NCBI GenBank assembly: GCA_028279365.1
Contig: JANQNX010000003.1
Span: 124,001-188,000, forward strand
Source of the DNA: Gammaproteobacteria bacterium
Lineage (GTDB): Bacteria > Pseudomonadota > Gammaproteobacteria > Eutrophobiales > Eutrophobiaceae
Length of the DNA stretch: 64,000 bases
Direction of reading: 5' to 3'
Both the position numbers and the translations under genes were made by a program. Within the stretch, counting starts at the first letter, position 1. Every line of letters begins with the position of its first letter. Under the pieces are notes generated by a model. The model made no database searches, was not told where the DNA came from, and saw only the letters and a program-made list of their open reading frames with translations. Below, piece after piece: positions 16,975-25,784 of the stretch.

Positions 16975-17274
16975 TTACCAATACCTACTGAGACCTTCCT
17001 TTATGATAATGGTAAAAAAACTAATGAATCCGGAAAGAAATAATATCCACGCATATGGAATTGGTACAGCATTAATATCTGTTATATTTAGTGTTATGGA
17101 CTCGCCGTTGAGAATTTGATTTAACTGCAGTGATGCAGTAATGCTTGTATATTCATCTAGCAAAAAAGATAGCATTAAATCCTCGATATCAAATCCATCA
17201 AACAAAAAATTTGTTGCTTTGACAAAAGTAAAGCTATCATTTATTTCTGGAATAAAATCACCAAAATCAAACAC
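16975..17274 (-). pseudogene. Possible remnant of a PEP-CTERM-type exported protein
   Basis: The 99-residue frame begins at GTG with a stop two codons upstream and has no signal peptide. It ends with DINAVPIPYAWILFLSGFIS, a hydrophobic stretch and a basic residue, strongly reminiscent of the VPLP-type PEP-CTERM sorting tail recognised by exosortases. Such proteins normally carry an N-terminal signal, so this looks like the 3' part of a degraded gene. It starts only five bases from the 3' end of tRNA-Met and is AT-rich. No exosortase is present in the window. It could also be an intact small membrane protein. Confidence 0.45.
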
Positions 17275-17444
17275 TAATTAAGTGAATCAAATTAAAACTG
17301 GAGAAACCTTCATTCAAGTTAAACTGAGGTGAGCTTTGATGTAGGGTATATATAGTGAATGACTGTTTTTATTCGAGGTCTGTGATAATTAACCCGGGAT
17401 ATACGCCACCACTTATATCTATTCGACGCTTCATGCTCAGCCGG

Positions 17445-17789
17445 TTATATACTATTTTCTTCGGACCATTTTTTGAGCTGTTTCAACACCTTGAGTGCTG
17501 AACGGCCAAACTCAGTAATGGAATACTCAACGGCAATCGGCCGCTCGCTAATTACGTTTCTCTTAATGAGTCCCATTGCTTCCAATTCCTTCAACCTCTC
17601 ATTGATCATTTTTTTACTGGCGCCGCCAAGCTGACGCGAGAGCGCGTTAAACCTTACCGGTTGGTCCTTAAGGTGCCACAAGATAGAGCCTTTCCATTTA
17701 CCACCCAAGATCCGCATCCCCCTCTCGATAGGGCACGGTTCCAAACAGCTGGTAATTGTCTCAGTTTTAATGTTTGTGTGTGTTGGCAT
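17445..17789 (-). CDS. HxlR-family transcriptional regulator
   Basis: The 114-residue winged-helix regulator has the HxlR pattern: CPIERGMRILGGKWKGSILWHL, RFNALSRQLGGASKKMINERLKELEAMGLI, and the wing VEYSITEFG. The Cys in CPIE corresponds to the redox/electrophile-sensing Cys of relatives such as YodB and QorR. It is divergent from the mdaB-type quinone reductase gene with a 94-base gap, a typical regulator-target pair, so it probably represses that gene until quinones or oxidants modify it. Confidence 0.88.
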   Translation of the reverse strand: MPTHTNIKTETITSCLEPCPIERGMRILGGKWKGSILWHLKDQPVRFNALSRQLGGASKKMINERLKELEAMGLIKRNVISERPIAVEYSITEFGRSALKVLKQLKKWSEENSI

Positions 17790-17796
17790 AACTATA

Positions 17797-17835
17797 TTGG
17801 TTACAAAAAGTATACTGGTTGATTTATGTTACCAA
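17797..17835. promoter_or_regulatory. Candidate HxlR operator in the hxlR-mdaB gap
   Basis: The gap contains the exact palindrome AGTATACT (17809-17816), flanked by an imperfect inverted repeat TTGGTTAC (17797-17804) and GTTACCAA (17828-17835). HxlR/YodB/QorR sites often contain TACT/AGTA half-sites, so this is the most likely binding site. Confidence 0.45.
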
Positions 17836-17883
17836 ATTATCCTAGCATATTTTCAAACATAATTATCACCGCAGGTTAGCGCT

Positions 17884-18471
17884 ATGAACAACGTACTAAT
17901 TATTAATGCTCATCACGAATACCCATTTTCCAGGGGGCAATTGAATGCCTCTTTGGTAGAGAGAGCAAAAGCAATACTTGAACAGAATGAGTATACCGTC
18001 AGGACAATCAAGACAGATGCTAGCTGGAATATCGAACAAGAATTAGAAAACCATATTTGGGCTGATGCCATTATCTTGCAAACACCGGTTAACTGGATGA
18101 GTGTGCCATGGACGTTCAAAAAGTACATGGATGAAGTTTATACCGCAGGAATGGGAGGTGCGTTATGTAAAGGTGATGGAAGAACAGCAGAGGAACCCAA
18201 AAAGAATTACGGTGCTGGTGGCAGTCTGACAGGTAAAAAATATATGTTGTCCTTAACCTTTAATGCGCCAGCAGAAGCATTCGACGAACCAGATGAATAT
18301 TTATTTGCAGGAAAAAGTGTCGATGATTTGCTGTTTCCGATGCATATGAATTTCCGTTTCTTTGGAATGGAAGCGCTACAAACATTTGCCTGTTATGACG
18401 TCATGAAAAATGCAGATATTGAAAACGATTTTATTCATTTTGAAGCACATCTGAAAAAACTTTTTATATAA
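17884..18471 (+). CDS. mdaB: NAD(P)H:quinone reductase, MdaB type
   Basis: Flavodoxin-fold FAD enzyme making two-electron reductions of quinones, protecting against redox cycling. The 195-residue protein matches MdaB length. Family segments seen: [19 protein letters not shown]-like N terminus, [39 protein letters not shown] and [17 protein letters not shown] at 17884 with AGG upstream. Divergent from the HxlR regulator, its likely repressor; followed after 41 bases by the GFA-family gene, possibly cotranscribed. Confidence 0.87.
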   Translation: MNNVLIINAHHEYPFSRGQLNASLVERAKAILEQNEYTVRTIKTDASWNIEQELENHIWADAIILQTPVNWMSVPWTFKKYMDEVYTAGMGGALCKGDGRTAEEPKKNYGAGGSLTGKKYMLSLTFNAPAEAFDEPDEYLFAGKSVDDLLFPMHMNFRFFGMEALQTFACYDVMKNADIENDFIHFEAHLKKLFI

Positions 18472-18512
18472 ACTACCCATTAAACAGTAATTTAACATAA
18501 ACAACCACTACT

Positions 18513-18914
18513 ATGACGAAAACACATAAAGTCCATTGTGATTGCAATGCAGTAACTGCCACCATGGAAGGACAACCTAAAGTGCATGCGTTTTGTCACT
18601 GCGCCGATTGCAGAGAGTTATTGCAAGTCCCCTATCATTCTGTACTTGCATGGGACTCTGAGCAAGTGAATATCACTAAGGGCAAAGGCAAGGTTGTTGA
18701 GTTTCAACATCCACACAAGCGAATGACGCGAATATTTTGTCAGTTGTGTGGTGATATTTTGTACAATACCAATGCTGCAGGATGGAAACTGGTTTCTCAG
18801 CTGATGTTTATGAAATGCAATGACAATAACTTGCCTGAGGGTTACCAGTCAAATGCGCATTTCTTTTATGATAGAAGAATCGTCGATATCGATGATCCAT
18901 TACCTAAAAAATAA
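18513..18914 (+). CDS. GFA/CENP-V domain zinc protein
   Basis: The 133-residue protein is of the glutathione-dependent formaldehyde-activating (GFA) fold family. Zinc ligands are visible as CDC near residue 9-11, CHCADC (about 28-33) and CQLCG (about 76-80). The family covers formaldehyde-glutathione adduct formation and many members of unknown role, so no reaction is claimed. It lies downstream of mdaB on the same strand, perhaps in the same stress-responsive transcript. Its 3' end faces the TerB-like gene with only three bases between stops. Confidence 0.8.
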   Translation: MTKTHKVHCDCNAVTATMEGQPKVHAFCHCADCRELLQVPYHSVLAWDSEQVNITKGKGKVVEFQHPHKRMTRIFCQLCGDILYNTNAAGWKLVSQLMFMKCNDNNLPEGYQSNAHFFYDRRIVDIDDPLPKK

Positions 18915-18924
18915 CCCTCAGGCA
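18832..18924. repeat. 13-base inverted repeat across the GFA/TerB convergent junction
   Basis: TGCCTGAGGGTTA (18832-18844) in the GFA gene and TAACCCTCAGGCA (18912-18924) are perfect complements 67 bases apart. The right arm contains both stop codons of the convergent genes. It could form a long-range 3' stem in either transcript. Confidence 0.5.
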
Positions 18925-19322
18925 TGGTTTTGTTTAATCGCAACGGATAAATAATCAATAATAGCTTTTTCTTCTTTTGAATAATCATGATCGGCATTCG
19001 CGATCAGCTCCGCCATCTTGACCAAACTATTAGTGATAACTTTCGTATTAATCGACGACACACATTCATCAATAAAAAATTTTATTTTTTCAATATCGTG
19101 AATGTTTTCAAGGAGAGACAAGCGGGTTTTTGTGACCAGCTCGGCCACTTTCTGATTTTTAGCAAAACGGGTAATAAAAAGAATTCTGTCCAATAATTCA
19201 ATTTCTGAGCTTTCGATATTTTCATCGCAATGCATGATCAACAAGGCAATTTTAATCACTGCCTCTGATTCTTCATGGTGAACCTGGGAATATTCAAATA
19301 ACTCTTTTACAACATCGTCCAT
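18918..19322 (-). CDS. TerB-like (tellurite-resistance/co-chaperone) domain protein
   Basis: The 134-residue, mostly helical acidic protein shows two TerB/DjlA-N-type motifs, each an acidic calcium- or metal-like loop: CDENIESSEIELLDRI (about 33-48) and ANADHDYSKEEKAIIDYL (about 110-127). These domains are found in stress and tellurite-resistance proteins; no partner ter genes are present here. It lies 40 bases downstream of the GGDEF gene on the same strand, so the two are probably cotranscribed. Function not established. Confidence 0.65.
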   Translation of the reverse strand: MDDVVKELFEYSQVHHEESEAVIKIALLIMHCDENIESSEIELLDRILFITRFAKNQKVAELVTKTRLSLLENIHDIEKIKFFIDECVSSINTKVITNSLVKMAELIANADHDYSKEEKAIIDYLSVAIKQNHA

Positions 19323-19362
19323 AAGGCTTCCATAATAAAGATAATGTTTTTATCTTACAGAA

Positions 19363-20421
19363 TCAGGAACACGATGTCGCTTTTCCGGTCTGATTCTTGC
19401 CATTTTGCTTGGCGTGATAAAGGGATTTATCAGCCTGCTCAACTAGCAACTCGCGCGAATGGTTCTTTTTATATTCACTAACACCAATACTGATCGACAG
19501 GTCTCTGCGTGAAAACAAATTCACTTCTTTCACTTTCGCCCTTAATTTTTCTGAAATATCGTATGCCTCATCAACGCCAATCTCGGGAAAGATGACTGCG
19601 AACTCATCACCACCAATACGATAAACTGAATCGGTTGACCTGACTGAGGCACTGACAATATTCGCAATTTCTACCAACGCCTTGTCACCCACATTATGTC
19701 CATCACGATCATTAATCTGTTTAAAATCATCGATATCAAATAAGGCGAGACTGAAAGTACGTTCATAACGATTACTGCGTCTTATTTCATTATCCAGATC
19801 GCGATTAAAGGCTTTCAGGTTTTTTAATCCAGTCAAATAATCGGATGAGACTTCTCTCTCGAGTTTATTTCTGACAGAGAAATATATTAAGCCCATAATA
19901 AACACATTACCAAAAACGGTAACACCAATAATAAAGTAGTATATGTTGATATTGGACAGTTTATAGGTTGACGATACCTCGGCAATTAACACCGCAGCGT
20001 CGGCTATTTCCCATATCAGTTCACTTAATTCAGTAATATTTTTCTTAAGCTCGGCATCATCAGACTCACTAAATTTATGTACCAGTAATTTTAATAACCC
20101 CCACTTTTCATCGAGTAAGTTAATCTGAGCATATAAATCATCCGAAATGTGTTCTCGATTTTTCATATAAGTCTGACGCAAAGTCGCGAGCTCTCTGTCG
20201 ACTCTTATCTCGATTTGTTCACAGCGAATACCGCAGCCATCCAGTACAAGTTTTGTGTAGCGTTGGATTGATCCACGTACTATGCCTGAGTGGTTGATGA
20301 TGAAGGCATCATCTCTGAGACTCTGGTGAATGTGGTTAGTCAGATACGCCGTGCTGACTACGGATAGCAGCAATAATGAGGACAATATCAGCAGATAAGT
20401 TGACGTCTTGTTATTTTTCAT
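19363..20421 (-). CDS. Membrane diguanylate cyclase (GGDEF)
   Basis: Makes c-di-GMP from two GTP. The 352-residue protein has a membrane segment at about 8-28, a helical periplasmic sensor (about 30-160) with two Cys in DGCGIRCEQ, a second membrane segment (about 163-185), then a GGDEF domain. The active motif is intact (RIGGDEF), and a product-inhibition I-site RSTD lies five residues before it. The sensor resembles PilJ/NIT-type four-helix modules, but no ligand can be named. It is followed by the TerB-like gene. Confidence 0.88.
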   Translation of the reverse strand: MKNNKTSTYLLILSSLLLLSVVSTAYLTNHIHQSLRDDAFIINHSGIVRGSIQRYTKLVLDGCGIRCEQIEIRVDRELATLRQTYMKNREHISDDLYAQINLLDEKWGLLKLLVHKFSESDDAELKKNITELSELIWEIADAAVLIAEVSSTYKLSNINIYYFIIGVTVFGNVFIMGLIYFSVRNKLEREVSSDYLTGLKNLKAFNRDLDNEIRRSNRYERTFSLALFDIDDFKQINDRDGHNVGDKALVEIANIVSASVRSTDSVYRIGGDEFAVIFPEIGVDEAYDISEKLRAKVKEVNLFSRRDLSISIGVSEYKKNHSRELLVEQADKSLYHAKQNGKNQTGKATSCS

Positions 20422-20610
20422 TTGCTACAACCATGAAAAACCCTTGGGTTGGATACAATGTGAATGACGAGATCGGTTTGCAGCGTTACTGTATATATCA
20501 TCGACTGCAAATTAGTAAACTTTAAAAATTACAGCATTTGTCGGAAAAAAACTACATAAATTTCGACCTAAATGGGGCCGATATAAGAAGACAAGTGACT
20601 ACTAACTCTC

Positions 20611-23600
20611 TCAGGTATCGCCGGCCAGTAATGCTTCCAGAGGTAAGGGTTTGCCTATCCCGTAACCCTGCGCGTAATTGACGCCCAGTTCCACCAGCAT
20701 GTCACGTATCACATCATTTTCGACAAACTCGGCAATGGTTTTCATACCCATGACTTGGGCAACATCGTTAATTGATTTGACCATGGCATAATCAATCGAA
20801 TCATCGACAATGTCCTTGACAAACATGCCGTCTATTTTTAAGTAATTGACCGGCAGGCTCTTCAAATAACCAAACGATGATAAGCCGCTGCCAAAATCAT
20901 CGAGTGCAAATTGCACATTGCGTTCTTGTAACAGCGTAATAAATTTCTTCGCCTGATTTAAATTGGCAATCGCTGCCGTCTCGGTAATTTCAAAACAAAT
21001 ATGCTGACCATTTAAGTGATTCATTTCCAACTGACGAATAATAAAAGCCAATAATGTTTCATCGGCGATAGACTGGCCTGACAAATTAATTGAAAAATGA
21101 TCGGTATGATTAAAAAAATGCTGATGCTGTCCCAGTATTTTGAAGGCATGTTCAATCACCCATCGATCAATTTGCCCGGCCTGGTAATAGCGCTCCGCTG
21201 CTGGCAGGAAGCCACCGGGAGGCGTAATACTGCCATCTTCATTTTTTAACCGAATCAATAACTCATAACTGGTCTTGTTTTGTTCGTCTAAACTCACAAT
21301 AGAATGTGCATAGATACAAAAACGATTCTCATCCAATGCACGATGGATCCTTTCTACCCACTGCACCTCACCATGTTTCTCTACCAGTTTTTTATCCTGG
21401 ACACTGTAGATATGTATCCGGTTACGGCCCAGGTCTTTCGCCATATAACAAGCCGCATCGGCTTGTTTCATTAAATCACCCACACTACAGGTCACATTAT
21501 TAATTGGGACAACACCAATACTGACACCGACACGAAAGACATGCCCCTCCCAGCTAAACTGAAAATCCTGTATCACCTGTTTAATTGAGTGCGCAACACG
21601 CTGCGCGTTATCCAGTGTGCAATGCTCCATTAACACGGCAAATTCATCGCCACCCAAACGTGCCAATGTATCGCGCATCCTCACTTCCTGTTTTAACACC
21701 TCCGCAATCTGTTTTAACATTTCATCGCCAGCAGCGTGACCAGAAGTGTCATTAATGACTTTGAACTGGTCAAGATCAAGGAAACAGAGCACGTGCTCCT
21801 CTGTCACAATATTTTCAGAGGCCAATAACGCCTGGGCACGTTTTTCAAATTCCGTACGGTTAATCAGTCCAGTCAACGCATCATGTGATGCCTGATAGCT
21901 CAGCTTCTTATTGAGCTGATGCTCTTTGGTAATATCCTCCTGAATACTGACATAATTGATAATCTTTCCCTGTTTGTCACGAATTAACGATATGGTGACG
22001 CGATCCCATTGCGAGGAACCATCCTTGTTCTTGTGTTTTAGTTTTCCCTTCCATTCTTTATTCCGTTTTATTGATCCTCGAAGCTGTGAATAGATCTGAT
22101 CCGGTGTATCATCACTTTTCAATAGATCAATATTCTGCCCTCTAACGTCTTGTGCTGAATAGCCATAGTGTTCCTCAAATGCCGGGTTAACATATTCAAT
22201 GTTACCATCGTCATCAGTAATAATGATCGACGCGCTGCTTGACTCAACTGCCCGGGATAATTTCTGCAACTCAATGTCTTTGAGTTTTCTTTCGGTAATA
22301 TTCTCGAACGTGCCGGCAATACTGATGATTTTATTATTGAGTCTCACTGCTTCACCGACTGAGCGTACCCATATCAGATTATTTTTAGCAGTGATAACCT
22401 TCAACTCAAGGTCGAATGGTTTGCCGTTCTCACGGAGATAATGCACCGCCCGTTCCATGATCGGCCTCGACTCCTCATCATAGAAATCAAGTGCAGTCTC
22501 AACGCTGGGCATGAAATCCTTGGGTAACTCATGAATCATATAGGTCACATCTGTCCAGCTTAATTCATTAGTTAAGAGATTTAATTCCCAGCCACCCACT
22601 CTGGAGATACTCTGGGTCTTTCTTAACAAATCGCGCGTACGGTATAGATCATGCTCAAGGTTTCTTGACAGACTGACGTCCTGAATTATGCCTATGATCT
22701 TGTCGAGTTTTCGCTGCTGATCGAAAATTTTGGTCGAGAATGCCAGTAGGGTTTTTAATTTCCCTTCAGGGGTAATGATTCTGAATTCTGAGGAAAACTC
22801 TTCTGAACGCTGTATCGCATCAAAAAACTCTTTTGACATTTGTTTCGCATCGCCGGGAGGTAGACAACGCTTGAATGCTTCATTTTCATTTTTAAACATG
22901 CCCTTCTTGATTTCAAAAATATCGTAAACGGCATTATCCCAAAACAGCTGTTGTCTATGGATATCATATTCCCATAGACCCATTCGGCCAGAACGAATCG
23001 CCAACTGTAATCGCCGCTGGCTGTCAGTTAATGCGTTTTCTGCAAGCCTTTCCTGGGTAATATCATGCTGCGTACTGAAAAAATGCGTGGTGATACCGGA
23101 TTCGTCTTTGACCGGCACGATGCGCAGGTCGTTCCAGAACATATCACCATTCTTTCTGTAATTTCTCAACACAACATGACACTCACGCTGTTCTTTTAGC
23201 GCCTGGCTTATCTGTTCTATTTCTTTTTGTTCCGTGTCAGTTCCTTGAAATATACGACAATTAACACCCAGTAATTCCTCAGCTGAATAGCCGGTAATAT
23301 TCTGAATGGCGGGATTGGTGAATATAATCGGGTTATCTTTGGCGCGGGCATCAGTAATAATAGTGCCCAGATCCAATGTATCAAACGCCTTGTCACGAAT
23401 TCGCAAGGCCTTTTCCAACTCTCTGCTCTCAGATACATCCCTGCCAATCGAACAGCTAAGCTCAAGATCGTGTAGTTTTACATAACTGGCGATAGACTGA
23501 ATCTCTCGTTCCTGTCCATTTTTTCCCACATGCACGACATTGGAAGTGACCACTTTTTCTTGCCTAAGCTTTGCGAAGCGTTCCTGCCACTGCTGCGCGT

Positions 23601-24387
23601 TCAAATGCGGTTTGATACCAAATATCGTCATCGATAGCAGCTCTTCAGAACTGTAACCTAGCGATTGGCACATGGAGTCATTGACAAAAAAGAACGCACC
23701 ATCAGGCTTGACCCAATACATACAGTCCGTTGTATGTTTGGCAAGGGACTCATACAGTTTTAATTTGTCTTGCGCATCTTTCTCAGCGGTAATATCGGAG
23801 ATATGAGCGACGTAGCCACTAATCGTGTTCAACTCATTATATTTAGGGTAATACTTAACAGCATAATAGCGTTGCCCCGAAACGGTTTCATACCAACCTT
23901 CAAATGAAACGGTCTCGCCTGCTAAGGCCAGATTGGCGTGTGGCAGTGCGATTTTCTGAAAATGCTCCTGACCGAGCACTTCTTTTAGATGCTTATTAAT
24001 GACATCTTCATAGGTTAAATTAAACGCATCCAGATAGGCTTGGTTACAAGCTACGTAGGTAAGGTCTTTATCGATCAGCGCCAATAGATCACCATGACTG
24101 GTCACGATGTCTCTGAAGTAAAATAAATCCTTAGTCAGCTTTTCAAGTTTTGCTACACACCAATAGCCTATGAATGCATAGGACAAAATGACAAGGGCAA
24201 TCACAGTGCGGGCTTCGAGTTCATAAGCCAGCTGGCTCTGAATAAAACCGGAAACTGAGACTAATGTAAAAAATTCGGCATCGAACAGCGGTAGACATAA
24301 CCAAACTAATGCTGCGATTAACATCCCTGCACTCAGAAATAGTTTAGCCATAGACCATTTCAAAAATTGAACAAGAAATGATGGCAT
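20611..24387 (-). CDS. Multi-PAS/LOV GGDEF-EAL c-di-GMP signalling protein
   Basis: The 1258-residue protein has two membrane helices (about 14-37 and 61-80), then six PAS domains (about 90-200, 211-320, 330-445, 456-572, 585-700, 708-822). A GGDEF domain follows (about 828-995; LGGDEF, I-site R903-x-x-D906), then an EAL domain (about 1010-1255). The EAL catalytic set is complete: E1042-L-L, N1101, E1133, D1163/D1164, K1184, E1220, Q1240. The third PAS carries GVNCRIFQG with C377. N409, N419 and Q440 sit at exactly the spacings of flavin-binding LOV domains. It could therefore make or degrade c-di-GMP in response to blue light, among other cues. It reads alone, leftward. Confidence 0.92.
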   Translation of the reverse strand: MPSFLVQFLKWSMAKLFLSAGMLIAALVWLCLPLFDAEFFTLVSVSGFIQSQLAYELEARTVIALVILSYAFIGYWCVAKLEKLTKDLFYFRDIVTSHGDLLALIDKDLTYVACNQAYLDAFNLTYEDVINKHLKEVLGQEHFQKIALPHANLALAGETVSFEGWYETVSGQRYYAVKYYPKYNELNTISGYVAHISDITAEKDAQDKLKLYESLAKHTTDCMYWVKPDGAFFFVNDSMCQSLGYSSEELLSMTIFGIKPHLNAQQWQERFAKLRQEKVVTSNVVHVGKNGQEREIQSIASYVKLHDLELSCSIGRDVSESRELEKALRIRDKAFDTLDLGTIITDARAKDNPIIFTNPAIQNITGYSAEELLGVNCRIFQGTDTEQKEIEQISQALKEQRECHVVLRNYRKNGDMFWNDLRIVPVKDESGITTHFFSTQHDITQERLAENALTDSQRRLQLAIRSGRMGLWEYDIHRQQLFWDNAVYDIFEIKKGMFKNENEAFKRCLPPGDAKQMSKEFFDAIQRSEEFSSEFRIITPEGKLKTLLAFSTKIFDQQRKLDKIIGIIQDVSLSRNLEHDLYRTRDLLRKTQSISRVGGWELNLLTNELSWTDVTYMIHELPKDFMPSVETALDFYDEESRPIMERAVHYLRENGKPFDLELKVITAKNNLIWVRSVGEAVRLNNKIISIAGTFENITERKLKDIELQKLSRAVESSSASIIITDDDGNIEYVNPAFEEHYGYSAQDVRGQNIDLLKSDDTPDQIYSQLRGSIKRNKEWKGKLKHKNKDGSSQWDRVTISLIRDKQGKIINYVSIQEDITKEHQLNKKLSYQASHDALTGLINRTEFEKRAQALLASENIVTEEHVLCFLDLDQFKVINDTSGHAAGDEMLKQIAEVLKQEVRMRDTLARLGGDEFAVLMEHCTLDNAQRVAHSIKQVIQDFQFSWEGHVFRVGVSIGVVPINNVTCSVGDLMKQADAACYMAKDLGRNRIHIYSVQDKKLVEKHGEVQWVERIHRALDENRFCIYAHSIVSLDEQNKTSYELLIRLKNEDGSITPPGGFLPAAERYYQAGQIDRWVIEHAFKILGQHQHFFNHTDHFSINLSGQSIADETLLAFIIRQLEMNHLNGQHICFEITETAAIANLNQAKKFITLLQERNVQFALDDFGSGLSSFGYLKSLPVNYLKIDGMFVKDIVDDSIDYAMVKSINDVAQVMGMKTIAEFVENDVIRDMLVELGVNYAQGYGIGKPLPLEALLAGDT

Positions 24388-24731
24388 TGTATTTTTTTAT
24401 AATTATAGGATTTTCCGTAGATAGCATAGAATATGCCAGCTAATAAATATACGGCTATCATCTGTATAGGATTTTTTCCTGAATTTACCAGTCGATACTA
24501 GAGGGCTCATTGATAGCGCGATTAACACGCTGTTTATTAAACAATTTTAATTCTATCGTAGATACTGAATCACAAAAGGTCAGACTGATAGTTGGTAATG
24601 GTGCTAACAAATCACCCATAGCTGGAGATAATCTGCATTGTCTACTACAGCTATAGACGTCAACCATGCTAACAGGCCAAATTAGTGAGAAAATAACGGA
24701 ACAATTTAACGATATATTTGAGGTAACGAAT
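24388..24731. other. Gene-free gap between the LOV protein and glutathione peroxidase genes
   Basis: No convincing gene. An 11-base direct repeat TATAGGATTTT occurs at 24404-24414 and 24465-24475, in the upstream region of the leftward multi-PAS gene, and could be a regulator site. A 44-codon minus-strand frame (MGDLLAPLPTISL...) has no ribosome-binding site and is not called. Confidence 0.4.
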
Positions 24732-25268
24732 ATGTATAGATTACTGGTTTTCATGGCAGCTTTTTTTGCAGCAAACGTTTGCGTCGCAGCAGCAAGTTGT
24801 CCGGATTATTTAGACACCGACTTGAAATTATTGCACTCCAGCAAAACCGTTAACATTTGCGAAGCCTATGCCAATCAACCATTATTAATTGTTAATACGG
24901 CCAGCCATTGCGGTTTCGCCCCACAGTTCGAAGGCCTGGAGGCCTTACATCAGGAACTTAAAGATGAAGGGTTGGTGGTGCTGGGCTTTCCAAGTAATAG
25001 CTTCAAACAAGAAGCGGCGTCTGAAGAAAAAACAGCAGAGGTGTGTTACATGAACTACGGTGTGACTTTCACTATGCTTTCAACCGTCTCCGTTCGCGGC
25101 GAAAACACCCACCCGATTTTTCAGGAGCTTGCCAGACAATCAGAACAGCCCGGCTGGAATTTTAATAAATACCTGGTGGGCAAAGATGGAAAAGTGATCA
25201 AACACTTTGGCAGTCGTGCCCGCCCTGATTCAGAAGGGTTTATTCAGACGGTTAAGACAGCGCTTTAA
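24732..25268 (+). CDS. Exported glutathione peroxidase-family protein
   Basis: Thioredoxin-fold peroxidase using a catalytic Cys. The ATG at 24732 is chosen over 24666 because GAGG lies eight bases upstream and it opens directly into a signal peptide (MYRLLVFMAAFFAANVCVAA); the mature protein would be periplasmic. Active-site features: NTASHCGFAPQFEGL with the peroxidatic Cys where eukaryotic enzymes have selenocysteine, Gln in FKQEAASEE, and Trp in PGWNFNKYLVG. The usual FPCNQF is altered to FPSNSF, so the resolving Cys may differ. Convergent with a Sel1 lipoprotein gene. Confidence 0.87.
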   Translation: MYRLLVFMAAFFAANVCVAAASCPDYLDTDLKLLHSSKTVNICEAYANQPLLIVNTASHCGFAPQFEGLEALHQELKDEGLVVLGFPSNSFKQEAASEEKTAEVCYMNYGVTFTMLSTVSVRGENTHPIFQELARQSEQPGWNFNKYLVGKDGKVIKHFGSRARPDSEGFIQTVKTAL

Positions 25269-25273
25269 CTGAT

Positions 25274-25303
25274 TCATCAGTGACTAAACTTAGTCACTGA
25301 TGA
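25274..25303. terminator. Bidirectional terminator between convergent genes
   Basis: TCATCAGTGACTAA (25274-25287) and TTAGTCACTGATGA (25290-25303) form a perfect 14-base inverted repeat around a two-base centre. It is placed between the gpx stop and the Sel1 gene, whose stop codon is in the right arm. The right side continues CTTCTTTATT; the left side lacks a long T tract. Confidence 0.65.
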
Positions 25304-25763
25304 CTTCTTTATTAATATATTGCTTCGCTTCCTGCTCGGCATACCTTACCTGATTACCGAGCAGCTTATGCTCAGAGGCAATGCCTGTTAATCGCTTTGC
25401 TGCATGCTGATTACCATTATGGTCTGCAGCAAAAAACCACAGATAGGCTTTATAGTAGTCTTTTGCAACATGCTCGCCATTTGCATACATCGCACCAAGA
25501 TTATATTGGGCATCGGGATAGCCCTTTACGGCAGCCTTCGCAAACCAGGTGACGGCTTTTCGAAAATCCCTATCTACCCCCAGGCCAAGATAATGGTGAA
25601 TACCAACGTAATTTTGTGCGAGTAGGTTGCCTTGCTCTGCCATTGGCAGCCACATGGCATAAGCCTCCTGGTAATCGCCATTGTCGAACAAGGTTTTAGG
25701 ATCGTTGGCATCGGTACATGCTGCTAATGACAAAATCAGCAGAAGATAAATAGAATGAAACAA
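25290..25763 (-). CDS. Sel1-repeat lipoprotein
   Basis: The 157-residue protein has a lipoprotein signal with lipobox LAAC (C16) and three Sel1/TPR-like repeats. Examples are YQEAYAMWLPMAEQGNLLAQ, FRKAVTWFAKAAVKGYPDAQ and YKAYLWFFAADHNGNQHA. Such repeats mediate protein contacts in envelope complexes. It lies 21 bases downstream of metY on the same strand but is functionally unrelated as far as can be seen. Confidence 0.82.
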   Translation of the reverse strand: MFHSIYLLLILSLAACTDANDPKTLFDNGDYQEAYAMWLPMAEQGNLLAQNYVGIHHYLGLGVDRDFRKAVTWFAKAAVKGYPDAQYNLGAMYANGEHVAKDYYKAYLWFFAADHNGNQHAAKRLTGIASEHKLLGNQVRYAEQEAKQYINKEVISD

Positions 25764-25784
25764 TAAAAAACGCGTATTAATTTG

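Noticed and set aside
24485-24754. Minus-strand frame of 89 residues overlapping the glutathione peroxidase start
   Set aside because: No ribosome-binding site, odd composition, and it overlaps the well-supported signal peptide region of the peroxidase gene.
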